Shown piece by piece: positions 1 through 6,149 of a stretch of 8,572 nt of DNA. Made by a program: the position numbers and the translations under genes. This DNA is from Spartobacteria bacterium (lineage in GTDB: Bacteria > Verrucomicrobiota > Verrucomicrobiia > Chthoniobacterales > UBA6821), in the NCBI GenBank assembly GCA_947466005.1, contig CANIBV010000069.1, forward strand, positions 1 to 8,572, given 5' to 3'. The notes under the pieces were generated by a model, which was not told where the DNA came from, made no database searches, and saw only the letters and a list, made by a program, of their open reading frames with translations. Positions within the stretch are counted from its first letter, which is position 1. Each line of letters opens with the position of its first letter.

Positions 1-433
1 GAGATCGTCCGAGACGCACGAAGTCAACGGCGCGGCTGACGACGGTGGGGAGTGGGTCCGTGGAGGGATGACCGGTCATCCCGTAGAGTGTCGGCTGCAT
101 GGAGCCGGTCGGAATCTTGAACGGCTTGAGGAAATAGGCCTGAAAGCCGACGGCCAGAGCTACTGCCACGACGATGGCCTCGATATTCTCCGCCCATGTG
201 GAGTGAGGTCGTGCTGGGATGGCATGTGAAAACCCTGCTTCGAGGTCGCCCGAGAGGCTGCTGATTTCCGCCTCATTCCGATGAGCGATCGCCTTATTGT
301 AGGAAGCAATGAGGATCTCCAGAGTGGCTATCTGATCTGGCTTCAGGATGTCACGGTGATGATGCAGGGTCTTGGAGGCACCCTCTGAAAGGAGGCGGGC
401 GTCTTTAATGTATCGCGGGGTAAATAGTCCCAT
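1..433 (-). CDS. lepB: Signal peptidase I, N-terminal part (runs off the left edge)
   Basis: This is a partial gene of 144 codons that continues past base 1. Signal peptidase I is a membrane serine/lysine protease that removes signal peptides from exported proteins. Residues 1-80 are a hydrophilic, probably cytoplasmic extension. Residues 84-102 form one hydrophobic segment (IEAIVVAVALAVGFQAYFL). It is followed by KPFKIPTGSMQPTLYG, the family's catalytic box, with Ser111 as the expected nucleophile. The catalytic Lys region and the C-terminal domain lie outside the window. The start at 433 is the only in-frame ATG after an upstream stop at 473-475 (minus strand); it has no Shine-Dalgarno. The gene is divergent from rpoZ. 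Bases 434-597 between them hold a candidate rpoZ promoter, and I found no convincing lepB promoter. Family assignment is firm; the long N-terminal extension resembles what I would expect in Verrucomicrobia, which is inference. Confidence 0.93.
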   Translation of the reverse strand, partial: MGLFTPRYIKDARLLSEGASKTLHHHRDILKPDQIATLEILIASYNKAIAHRNEAEISSLSGDLEAGFSHAIPARPHSTWAENIEAIVVAVALAVGFQAYFLKPFKIPTGSMQPTLYGMTGHPSTDPLPTVVSRAVDFVRLGRS

Positions 434-537
434 GGTGAGGATGGTTGGAAGGTGCAGGGAAGCAGGATCGTGTCAGATTGGCAATCACCGCCGAAGCCCT
501 CCGGGATGCCGAGTGGACTCTCCTCCATTCAGGAAGC

Positions 538-566
538 TTGTCACTGCATCAGTCATGGGGCATAGT
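538..566 (+). promoter_or_regulatory. Candidate sigma70-type promoter for rpoZ (and possibly smpB-trpEG)
   Basis: TTGTCA at 538-543 (5 of 6 to TTGACA) and CATAGT at 561-566 (4 of 6 to TATAAT) are separated by exactly 17 bp. Transcription would start near 573 and leave a leader of about 25 nt before the rpoZ ATG at 598. The call rests on consensus match and position only. Confidence 0.5.
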
Positions 567-597
567 GATGGACTCCTAATTCCGCACTCCTGTCACT

Positions 598-822
598 ATG
601 AAAACTCACTACATCGAAGAAGCCGCGAAAGTGGTCACTAACAAGCAGCAACTCGTCAATATGGTCAGCAAGCGCCTTCGCGAACTCTCCGCAGGCAGCC
701 GACCTATGGTTGCGGTGGATCTTGAGATGGGACTTGCAGATATCGCTCTGGCAGAAATTGCCGCGGGCAAGATTGGCACCGAGGAGTCCCCGTTTGATGG
801 GACGACGGTAGAGGCAGTCTAA
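598..822 (+). CDS. rpoZ: DNA-directed RNA polymerase omega subunit
   Basis: This 74-residue protein matches the omega subunit, which binds the beta' C-terminus and helps RNA polymerase assemble. The core is visible at residues 15-38 (NKQQLVNMVSKRLRELSAGS, then RPMV), followed by the helix ADIALAEIAAGKI at 47-59. It is somewhat shorter than many omega proteins because little follows that helix. The ATG at 598 lies about 25 nt downstream of the predicted transcription start and has no Shine-Dalgarno; the preceding bases are pyrimidine-rich (ACTCCTGTCACT). rpoZ leads a plus-strand series with smpB 89 bp further on. The family is small and weakly conserved, but the N-K-Q-Q-L-V and R-P-M-V pattern makes the call good. 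Confidence 0.88.
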   Translation: MKTHYIEEAAKVVTNKQQLVNMVSKRLRELSAGSRPMVAVDLEMGLADIALAEIAAGKIGTEESPFDGTTVEAV

Positions 823-853
823 ACCTCTCCTTTACCCGGGGAATTCATTTTAA

Positions 854-906
854 AAGCCGGACCGGGCTTCAAGCCTGATGAAGGGTTTCTTCATCGTTCC
901 CGGTTC
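854..906 (+). other. Potential alternative hairpins in the rpoZ-smpB spacer
   Basis: Several stems compete in this spacer. AAGCC (854-858) can pair with GGCTT (865-869). Alternatively, 859-866 (GGACCGGG) can pair with 899-906 (CCCGGTTC, one G-T pair), enclosing an inner hairpin GATGAAG (877-883) / CTTCATC (889-895) with a 5-nt loop. The large form ends 5 nt before the smpB ATG. No T-run follows, so it is not a standard intrinsic terminator; it could hide the smpB start or stabilise processed mRNA ends. Pairing was done by eye. Confidence 0.35.
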
Positions 907-911
907 ACGAC

Positions 912-1382
912 ATGGGTGCTGACATCGTCACCAATCGGAAGGCCCTGAGGGATTACCATATTCTGGAGACCTTCGAGGCCGGGATCTCCCTGCTTGGCAC
1001 CGAGGTCAAGTCCCTGCGAGGTGGCCGTGTCGATCTGCTCGGCTCCTACGCCAAGGTCGAGAAGAGGGGGGTCGTCCTGTATGATGCGACCATCCAGGTC
1101 TACGAGAAGGCCAGCCATGAGACCCATGACCCCAAGCGCCCTCGCCCTCTGCTGCTCAACAGGGTGGAGATCACGCGCCTGACCGAAGAGACGCTGCGTA
1201 AGGGTTTGGCCTTGCCGGTCCTGCGGATGTATTGGAAAAAAGGCCGCGTGAAGGTGGAGATCGGTCTCGGCAAGGGTAAGCATGCAGGGGACCAGCGTCA
1301 GGACCTCAAGAAGCGTGCCGAGCAACGCGATACCGACCGCGAGATCGCACGGTTCAAGCAGGGGAGGCCAGGAGGTCGCTAG
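912..1382 (+). CDS. smpB: SsrA-binding protein SmpB (trans-translation)
   Basis: SmpB binds tmRNA and brings it to stalled ribosomes, so that the nascent chain is tagged and the ribosome released. The 156-residue protein has the family's length and landmarks: GISLLGTEVKSLRGG (24-38), the SYAKVE strand (45-50), THDPKRPRPLLLNRVEI (71-87) and LPVLRMYWKKGRVKVEIGLG (101-120). A basic tail follows (about 121-156, ending REIARFKQGRPGGR), the part that enters the decoding centre. The segment usually written GKK-x-(Y/H)DKR appears here as GKGKHAGDQRQDLKKR, somewhat longer and with Q for K. There is no Shine-Dalgarno before the ATG; the spacer upstream can form strong hairpins. tmRNA itself is not in the window. 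trpE begins 57 bp downstream on the same strand, so co-transcription is possible but not shown. Confidence 0.95.
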   Translation: MGADIVTNRKALRDYHILETFEAGISLLGTEVKSLRGGRVDLLGSYAKVEKRGVVLYDATIQVYEKASHETHDPKRPRPLLLNRVEITRLTEETLRKGLALPVLRMYWKKGRVKVEIGLGKGKHAGDQRQDLKKRAEQRDTDREIARFKQGRPGGR

Positions 1383-1418
1383 GGAACCGCTGATTTCCTG
1401 ATTGCAGCGGCACTTCCC
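1382..1418 (+). other. Hairpin directly after smpB
   Basis: GGGAACCGCTG (1382-1392) can pair with CAGCGG (1405-1410) plus TTCCC (1414-1418), giving 11 base pairs with a 3-nt bulge (CAC, 1411-1413) and a 12-nt loop. It begins on the last base of the smpB stop codon. The nearest T-run (1430-1433) is too far away for a classic terminator. It may be a weak terminator, an RNA-stabilising 3' end or a regulatory structure upstream of trpE. I see no Trp-codon leader peptide in the 57-bp spacer. Confidence 0.4.
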
Positions 1419-1439
1419 TGACCACACTCTTTTGATTCC

Positions 1440-2966
1440 ATGACGACTCTGCCACAGGCCAGCGTGATCTCCCCACCGGAGGGCATCTTTCCTCTGGAGG
1501 AGGACTTTGCCCGTGAGGCTGCCGATCAAGCGGTGGTCCCCGTATGGATCGAACTCGTCGCCGATAGTGAGACGCCACTGTCCGTCCTGAGCAAGCTTGG
1601 CTCGGATGAGCCTTCCTTCCTTCTTGAGTCTGCCGAGCAGAGTGATCTGGTGGGTCGCTACTCCTTTGTCGGCTCGGGATCACGATCCGTCATCACATCC
1701 CGGGGTGATCAGGTCACACTCACCGATCATCACGGCAAGTCAACATCGTGGACTGCCGCTGATCCACTGAAGGAGCTCGAGTCCCTGATGTCACGCTATC
1801 GCAGCAAGGTGCATCCCGAGTTGCCGGGCTTCACTGGCGGGGCTGTCGGATATCTGGGGTATGAAGGAGTCAGGAGATTCGAGACATCGGTTCCTGCTGC
1901 GGCCAAGGATGACCTTGGGGTGCCTGATATGCTCTTCCTGATCGCCGATACGGTGGTTGCCTTTGATCACAAGGGGAGGAGGATCAAGATTGTCGCCTGT
2001 GCTTTTCCCGGAGAGCTGGGAGTCGAGGAATCACGAAGGGATGCGATCGAGCGTATTTCCAGATTGCTTGCCAAGCTCTCCAAGCCGCTTGCAATGACAC
2101 CCTTCCCGGCAGGTGCCAAGGGTGTCCCATTGCCGGTCACTAGCAATCTGACCAGGGAGGCCTTCGAGAAGGCCGTGGAGGATTCCAAGGAGTATATCCG
2201 TGCTGGGGATATCTTTCAGATCGTCCTCTCCCAGCGTTTCGCCCTTCCGTATGCTGGGGATCCGGTTCATCTCTACCGCGCCCTACGCTTCATTAATCCC
2301 TCCCCCTACATGTTCTGCCTGCGCCTGCCGGGTGGGTTCTCGCTGGTCGGAAGCTCCCCCGAGGTTCATGTGAAAGTGACCGACGGCCATGTGCAGATCC
2401 GCCCGATCGCTGGTACACGGAAGCGTGGTGATACCCCCGAGGCTGACGAGGCCCTTCGCCTCGAGCTTCTGGACGACCCCAAGGAGAGGGCGGAACATCT
2501 CATGCTCGTCGATCTCGCCCGCAACGATGTCGGACGCATCTCCGCATTCGGAAGCGTCTCGCTCACGGATTTCATGACGGTGGAACGCTACAGCCACGTC
2601 ATGCACATCGTCTCCAATGTCACCGGGGAGCTCTCCGGTGAACACTCTCCGCTGGATGTGCTGAGGGCTACGTTCCCAGCTGGAACCGTCAGCGGATCCC
2701 CCAAGGTCCGTGCCATGCAGATCATCAGCACGATGGAGCCGACAGCCAGGGGTACCTATGCCGGCGCTGTCGGGTACCTGGGATTCAACGGACAGTTCGA
2801 CTCCTGCATCGCGCTGAGAACCGTCCTTCTTAAAGACGGCAACGCCTACGTGCAGGCCGGGGCCGGGATTGTTGCCGACTCCAAGGCGGCCTCCGAGTAC
2901 GAAGAGACGGTGAACAAGGCCATGGGTGTCATCCGCGCGATCGAACTGGCGGTGGCAACCGGCTAA
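1440..2966 (+). CDS. trpE: Anthranilate synthase component I
   Basis: TrpE converts chorismate to anthranilate with ammonia delivered by TrpG, the first committed step of tryptophan synthesis. The 508-residue length is normal. The N-terminal domain carries LLES (61-64), the element associated with tryptophan feedback binding, and GGAVGYLGYEGVRRFE (133-148). The chorismate-binding domain carries IRAGDIFQIVLSQRF (253-267), NPSPYMF (286-292), RPIAGTRKRG (321-330), HLMLVDLARNDVGR (353-366), VERYSHVMHIVSNV (381-394), TFPAGTVSGSPKVRAM (411-426) and AGAGIVADS (473-481). Alanine in PIAGT (324) is diagnostic: aminodeoxychorismate synthase PabB usually has PIKGT, so TrpE is preferred. The ATG at 1440 gives a normal N-terminus but has no Shine-Dalgarno (CTTTTGATTCC precedes it). 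trpG follows after 14 bp, so the two subunits are probably translated from one mRNA. Confidence 0.96.
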   Translation: MTTLPQASVISPPEGIFPLEEDFAREAADQAVVPVWIELVADSETPLSVLSKLGSDEPSFLLESAEQSDLVGRYSFVGSGSRSVITSRGDQVTLTDHHGKSTSWTAADPLKELESLMSRYRSKVHPELPGFTGGAVGYLGYEGVRRFETSVPAAAKDDLGVPDMLFLIADTVVAFDHKGRRIKIVACAFPGELGVEESRRDAIERISRLLAKLSKPLAMTPFPAGAKGVPLPVTSNLTREAFEKAVEDSKEYIRAGDIFQIVLSQRFALPYAGDPVHLYRALRFINPSPYMFCLRLPGGFSLVGSSPEVHVKVTDGHVQIRPIAGTRKRGDTPEADEALRLELLDDPKERAEHLMLVDLARNDVGRISAFGSVSLTDFMTVERYSHVMHIVSNVTGELSGEHSPLDVLRATFPAGTVSGSPKVRAMQIISTMEPTARGTYAGAVGYLGFNGQFDSCIALRTVLLKDGNAYVQAGAGIVADSKAASEYEETVNKAMGVIRAIELAVATG

Positions 2967-2980
2967 TCATCTTTCCTGTC

Positions 2981-3550
2981 ATGATCCTCGTCATCGATAA
3001 TTACGATTCCTTCACCTACAACCTCGTCCAGTATTTCGGAGAGCTCGGTGCCGATCCTCTGGTGAGGCGTAATGACCAGATCACTCTCACCGAGATTGAG
3101 GCGATGGCGCCTGAGCGCATCTGCATCTCCCCAGGGCCATGCACCCCTAAGGAAGCGGGAATCAGCAGCGATGTGATCCGCCACTTTGCAGGCAAGATGC
3201 CGATTCTCGGAGTCTGCCTGGGTCACCAGTGCATGGGCGATGTTTATGGTGGTGAAGTTGTCCGTGCAGGACGTCTGATGCACGGGAAGACCTCCCCGAT
3301 CCTTCATCATTCCACGGATCTCTTTGAGGGGCTTCCCAATCCCTTCGAGGCGACCCGATACCACAGCCTGCTCGTACGCCGTGAGAGTCTGCCCGACTGC
3401 CTGGAAATCACCGCCGAGACAGCCGAAGGCGAAATCATGGGACTCCGTCACCGCACCCTTCCTCTCTGGGGGGTCCAGTTCCATCCGGAATCGATCCTCA
3501 CCACCCACGGCAAGGAGCTCCTCGCCAACTTTCTGAGGCTCAAAGCCTGA
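2981..3550 (+). CDS. trpG: Anthranilate synthase component II (glutamine amidotransferase)
   Basis: This class I glutamine amidotransferase hydrolyses glutamine and channels ammonia to TrpE. All 189 residues belong to one domain of normal length. It opens with MILVIDNYDSFTYNLVQY, has the oxyanion segment SPGPCTPKEAG (50-60), the nucleophile elbow GVCLGHQ with Cys79, the YHSLLV segment (127-132), and completes the triad with His168 and Glu170 in GVQFHPES. The preceding gene supplies the partner subunit. The same protein may also serve PabB in folate synthesis, as in many bacteria with a single copy; the window cannot decide this. The ATG lies 14 bp after the trpE stop, preceded by CATCTTTCCTGTC rather than a Shine-Dalgarno. 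A small hairpin (GGGAG 3559-3563 / CTCCC 3568-3572) and an intergenic repeat follow the stop codon. Confidence 0.96.
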   Translation: MILVIDNYDSFTYNLVQYFGELGADPLVRRNDQITLTEIEAMAPERICISPGPCTPKEAGISSDVIRHFAGKMPILGVCLGHQCMGDVYGGEVVRAGRLMHGKTSPILHHSTDLFEGLPNPFEATRYHSLLVRRESLPDCLEITAETAEGEIMGLRHRTLPLWGVQFHPESILTTHGKELLANFLRLKA

Positions 3551-3565
3551 GGATACGGGGGAGGG

Positions 3566-3590
3566 ATCTCCCGCAGAGCCGCAGAGAAGT
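3566..3590 (+). repeat. CGCAGAG-type intergenic repeat, copy A
   Basis: The core at 3567-3586 reads TCTCCCGCAGAGCCGCAGAG. It matches copy B (opposite strand, 3730-3749) at 19 of 20 positions and copy C (8517-8536) at 15 or 16 of 20. It lies 16 bp after the trpG stop codon. The 126 bp between A and B hold no gene that I can recognise. A and B together may work as the transcription boundary between convergent genes, or may be the ends of a small non-autonomous element. Confidence 0.7.
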
Positions 3591-3707
3591 AATGGATGAA
3601 CCAAGTGGCGCGTAAGCCTAGGGTGATGGGCACTTCTGAATTTTGGCCACCACGCTTGTTTGGGAAGATCTGCTTGTGGAGAAAGGCCTGAAGAGACTTC
3701 TTACAGC

Positions 3708-4379
3708 CTATGCTCCATTCTCCCCGCGCCTCTGCGCCTCTGCGGGAGAATCTCTCTGGTGCAGTAACTCATTGAAGATATTGGCGACTTCACGGGCGCA
3801 GGATTCGACCGAGACATCCTTGCCTCCCTCCGCCTCAAGTGAGGTCATGGAGACCCCCGGAAGTCCGCAGGGAGTGATGTGATTGAACGGGGTCATGTTC
3901 CCGCAGATATTGATCGCAAATCCATGCATCGAGACCCATCGCCGAACACCGACTCCAAGCGATGCGATCTTGCGATCACTCACCCAGACCCCGGTTTTTC
4001 CTTCAAGTCGTCCAGCAGTGATGCCGCGGCGTGAGAGGAGAGTGATGAGAACCTCTTCGAGAAATCTCAGGTAGGCATGCAGATCCCGGTCAAAGAGACC
4101 CAGATCCAGCACGGGATAGCCTACCAACTGGCCTGGACCGTGATAAGTGGCCTGGCCACCCCGGTTTGTACGATGGACCGGGTAGGGGAGAGTGATCTCC
4201 TCTCTGAGGCTCGATTCATCACGTGTGCGCCCCATGGTGTAGACGGGCTCATGTTCCAGTAAAAGCAGGTGGTCAGTGACACTTCCCCGTATCTTTTCCC
4301 GAACCAAGGATTCCTGAATAGAGAGTCCCTCCTCATAGGAGAGCCTTCCAAGCCAGCGCGGATTGATCCTCATGCCCAT
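3708..4379 (-). CDS. lipB: Lipoyl(octanoyl) transferase
   Basis: LipB moves the octanoyl group from octanoyl-ACP to the lipoyl domains of 2-oxoacid dehydrogenases and the glycine cleavage H protein, the first step of lipoate synthesis. The 223-residue protein shows LLLLEHEPVYTMG (38-50), the hallmark RGGQATYHGPGQLVGYPVLD (73-92), TGVWV (129-133), the catalytic lysine in KIASLGVGVRRWVSMHGFAI (Lys137) and the catalytic cysteine in HITPCGL (Cys171). The last 14 residues (210-223, DSPAEAQRRGENGA) are not family sequence: they are encoded by the intergenic repeat at 3714-3752, so the original gene probably ended near residue 207. The start is 3 bp after the ruvC stop (TAG-TAA-ATG), so translation is probably coupled. 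A second ATG at codon 3 is an equally possible start. Confidence 0.95.
   Translation of the reverse strand: MGMRINPRWLGRLSYEEGLSIQESLVREKIRGSVTDHLLLLEHEPVYTMGRTRDESSLREEITLPYPVHRTNRGGQATYHGPGQLVGYPVLDLGLFDRDLHAYLRFLEEVLITLLSRRGITAGRLEGKTGVWVSDRKIASLGVGVRRWVSMHGFAINICGNMTPFNHITPCGLPGVSMTSLEAEGGKDVSVESCAREVANIFNELLHQRDSPAEAQRRGENGA
3714..3752 (-). repeat. CGCAGAG-type intergenic repeat, copy B, inside the lipB 3' end
   Basis: On the minus strand the core is TCTCCCGCAGAGGCGCAGAG (3749-3730) followed by GCGCGGGGAGAATGG. On the plus strand this contains an 8-bp tandem unit GCGCCTCT (3726-3733 and 3734-3741). It is flanked by arms TTCTCCCCGC (3718-3727) and GCGGGAGAA (3742-3750) that can form a 9-bp stem with one bulged C and a 14-nt loop. 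It is inverted relative to copy A and is translated as the last residues of LipB. Confidence 0.75.
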
Positions 4380-4382
4380 TTA

Positions 4383-4913
4383 CTATTTTCGCCTAGGTGA
4401 TGTGGTCAGTCCTGCTAGGGCAGCCAGATTGGTCTTCGATACAGGTGAAGCAACTGTCCTGAGATGGGTCAGACCAATCGCGATGGCATCAGCGGCATCG
4501 CTGGGGGGCGTCTCTGTCAGTCCCAGCAGAGCCCTGATCATGAAGGCAACCTGATCCTTGGCGGCGGACCCCTTTCCAACGACGGCCTGCTTTACCCGCT
4601 TGGGCGGGTACTCATGGATGGGGAGGCCTTTTTGCGCTGCGGCGAGTACCGCCACGCCTCGGGCTGCACCCAGAATGATGGCCGTCGCATAGCTCTGCAC
4701 GAAGATAACCTTTTCAATCGCAAGCGCCGTCGGTTGGTGTTGCTCGATCGCCGCGCTCAGGGCCGCGTAGATGGCGACGAGGCATCCCTCTTGGGAAAGA
4801 GAGGGATGATTTTTCACCACCGAGTATTCCAGACAACGGGTCCGGGTTCCGATCTCTTCTAAAATCGCAAAACCGGTTCCACGAAGTGAGGGGTCAACTG
4901 CCAAAATACGCAT
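4383..4913 (-). CDS. ruvC: Holliday junction resolvase RuvC
   Basis: RuvC is a dimeric endonuclease that cuts Holliday junctions during recombinational repair, normally with the RuvAB motor. The protein has 176 residues, the usual length. All four expected acidic catalytic residues are visible: Asp7 in MRILAVDPSLRGTGFA, Glu67 in LAIEKVIF, and Asp139 and Asp142 in PSDAADAIAIGLTH. The segment ILGAARGVAVLAAAQ (80-94) and the basic VKQAVVGKGSAAKDQV (107-122) also fit the family. ruvA and ruvB are not in the window; the partner here is lipB, 3 bp downstream. The ATG at 4913 agrees with the conserved N-terminus and has no Shine-Dalgarno (TAGATTCATCTC precedes it). The 128 bp upstream (4914-5041) separate it from the lipoprotein gene on the same strand; I see no strong terminator or promoter there. 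Confidence 0.95.
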   Translation of the reverse strand: MRILAVDPSLRGTGFAILEEIGTRTRCLEYSVVKNHPSLSQEGCLVAIYAALSAAIEQHQPTALAIEKVIFVQSYATAIILGAARGVAVLAAAQKGLPIHEYPPKRVKQAVVGKGSAAKDQVAFMIRALLGLTETPPSDAADAIAIGLTHLRTVASPVSKTNLAALAGLTTSPRRK

Positions 4914-5041
4914 GAGATGAATCTATGCGGTTTTGAACGGCAGTAAATGAATAGGGGTTAACAAAAACGTACCGAAAGGAGTAGCAGCACTACACAAAAG
5001 CGACACGAGAGCTCCACAGGAGGAGTCGGGCAGGCTTCCTA

Positions 5042-5227
5042 CTAGCGACCACCCTGAGGCATGAAGCCACCAAGGGCGCCCGCACCTTCCCAACTTGCCG
5101 GCTTATTCCAAGGAATGGTGCTGACGGCTGTGCTGGCTGTAGAAGAGGTACTCGGTTCAGGGGCGGACTGGCATCCGGAGATAAGTGGAAGGGCTCCGAG
5201 AATCAGAAGAACCAGAAGGCGTTTCAT
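5042..5227 (-). CDS. Small secreted lipoprotein of unknown function
   Basis: The 61-residue product has a clear lipoprotein signal: MKR, a hydrophobic stretch LLVLLILGALPL, and the lipobox LISGC with Cys19 as the lipidated residue. The mature part of about 42 residues is rich in Ser, Thr and Ala, then has a tryptophan/glycine segment IPWNKPASWEGAGALGGF ending MPQGGR. The lack of an acidic residue after Cys fits outer-membrane sorting, though that rule is from E. coli. I chose the ATG at 5227 because it gives a standard signal peptide; an in-frame ATG at 5245 would add MDTSLI. The gene is 34 bp downstream of the coiled-coil gene (16 bp with the longer start), so the two are probably co-transcribed. 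I recognise no named family. Confidence 0.72.
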   Translation of the reverse strand: MKRLLVLLILGALPLISGCQSAPEPSTSSTASTAVSTIPWNKPASWEGAGALGGFMPQGGR

Positions 5228-5261
5228 GATGAGGGAGGTGTCCATTGGATGGGGATGAAGC

Positions 5262-6074
5262 TTAGGGCAGCTTTACCTCTGCGTCATCTCCCGGGCCGGT
5301 GTAGATCACCGTGTCACCCGGTTGCACAGCAAGACCCTGACGGACGCTGTTGGCCACGATGTCGGCGATCGAGGTGGAGGGTTCCACAGAGGTGATGCGC
5401 ACCTTTCCGATGAGTTGAGAGCCACGTTTGATGAGCATTTCGGCGTTATTCACCACACCGTTGCGGTCACCGAGGCTGAGGACAACAAAGTTCCAAGAGG
5501 GGTTGACCGCAAGGATGCGTCCCTCGAGTCCGTTACGCATTGATTTAGTGCGGCGCTGAGCCTCACGTTCCTTGAGGGCCGAGAGCTGGGATTCCTGATC
5601 CTTGAGCTTCGTCTGCAGGCTTGCGGCAAGGATATCTTTTTCCTCAAGTTGTTTTTTGAGTTCCACTGTCGGGTCATTGCCGGGCTGTGAAGTGGCATTT
5701 ACCTTGGTCTCAAGTTCTGTGATCCTCGCATCCTTGGCCGCCGTGTCCGTTTTCATCTGAGTCACGGAGGCGTCTTTATCCGCCGACTCTTTTTGAACAT
5801 CCGCGAGTTGTGAAGTGAGTTTGGTCCGTTGCTCAGTGAGTTCGATGATCGTAGCGGCTTTGCCTTCGGAATCCGTAGTGGCTAGTGCCGACTTCTCATT
5901 GGAGACTTTCAACTCCGAGCTCAACGATAGGTTTTTCTTGTTTAACTCATCCCGCTCAGTAGTGACGGCAGCCTTGGCATCCTTCACCTTGATTAAGTTA
6001 CTGCGATTCAGGAAACCAAGCCCTGCCGCAGTCAAGGAAAGTACGGCTGCCAAGATGATAAGAATTTTTTGCAT
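5262..6074 (-). CDS. Membrane-anchored coiled-coil protein with C-terminal beta-rich domain, function unknown
   Basis: The 270-residue protein has three parts. Residues 3-22 are a hydrophobic N-terminal anchor (ILIILAAVLSLTAAGLGF). Residues about 30-180 are a highly charged, heptad-like region rich in K, E, Q, T and A, broken near 128-135 by SQPGNDPT, and probably two coiled-coil segments in the periplasm. Residues about 183-258 form a compact domain with LEGRILAVNPSWNFVVLSLG (183-202), RNGV (204-207), LIGKVRITSV (221-230), SIADIV (235-240) and VQPGDTVIY (250-258). This last domain looks like a small beta-barrel and loosely resembles the MreC and FlgT C-terminal regions, a resemblance I cannot prove. 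The partner is the lipoprotein gene immediately downstream, suggesting an envelope role. The ATG at 6074 is preceded by TAGTTCCCCCG, with no Shine-Dalgarno. Confidence 0.75.
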   Translation of the reverse strand: MQKILIILAAVLSLTAAGLGFLNRSNLIKVKDAKAAVTTERDELNKKNLSLSSELKVSNEKSALATTDSEGKAATIIELTEQRTKLTSQLADVQKESADKDASVTQMKTDTAAKDARITELETKVNATSQPGNDPTVELKKQLEEKDILAASLQTKLKDQESQLSALKEREAQRRTKSMRNGLEGRILAVNPSWNFVVLSLGDRNGVVNNAEMLIKRGSQLIGKVRITSVEPSTSIADIVANSVRQGLAVQPGDTVIYTGPGDDAEVKLP

Positions 6075-6097
6075 CGGGGGAACTATGAAGGGGATGA

Positions 6098-6126
6098 TTT
6101 GTAGGGGGTTTCAGTCATCTCCTCAA
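6098..6126 (-). promoter_or_regulatory. Candidate promoter for the coiled-coil/lipoprotein genes
   Basis: On the minus strand TTGAGG (6126-6121, 4 of 6 to consensus) and TACAAA (6103-6098, 4 of 6) are separated by exactly 17 bp. Transcription would begin near 6091, about 17 nt before the ATG at 6074. It faces away from the ffs promoter about 25 bp to the right. Confidence 0.38.
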
Positions 6127-6149
6127 GCTACAAAAATGATGATGGGATA

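Noticed and set aside
343..528. Minus-strand reading frame of 61 codons near the start of lepB
   Set aside because: It overlaps lepB in another frame, has no family-like motif, and lepB is well supported by its catalytic Ser box.
372..641. Plus-strand reading frame of 89 codons covering the lepB-rpoZ gap
   Set aside because: It is antisense to lepB and runs out of frame into rpoZ; its product is low-complexity and Arg/Ser-rich, as expected of a shadow frame.
1383..1439. Trp attenuator leader before trpE
   Set aside because: The spacer has no short reading frame with consecutive Trp codons and no terminator T-run next to the hairpin.
891..1529. Long (212-codon) minus-strand frame antisense to smpB
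   Set aside because: It is a mirror frame of smpB and the trpE start; no recognisable domain, while SmpB is unmistakable.
1440..2966. Aminodeoxychorismate synthase (PabB) as the identity of the trpE gene
   Set aside because: The PIAGT motif and LLES element, with full-length N-terminal domain, fit anthranilate synthase; PabB usually has PIKGT.
2963..3604. 213-codon minus-strand frame antisense to trpG
   Set aside because: It spans the whole of trpG on the opposite strand and has no domain features; trpG has an intact catalytic triad.
3718..3750. CRISPR-like or microsatellite array in the lipB 3' end
   Set aside because: There are only two 8-bp units and no spacers; the segment is part of the dispersed intergenic repeat.
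3643..3882. Plus-strand frame of 79 codons in the trpG-lipB junction
   Set aside because: Most of it is antisense to lipB and crosses repeat copy B; the start part has no start-site support or homology that I recognise.
4464..4862. 132-codon plus-strand frame antisense to ruvC
   Set aside because: It lies wholly inside ruvC, whose four catalytic acids are all present; the mirror frame looks like composition bias.
4914..5041. Terminator or promoter between the lipoprotein gene and ruvC
   Set aside because: Only 4-bp stems and poorly matched promoter hexamers could be found, so whether ruvC-lipB belongs to the upstream operon is open.
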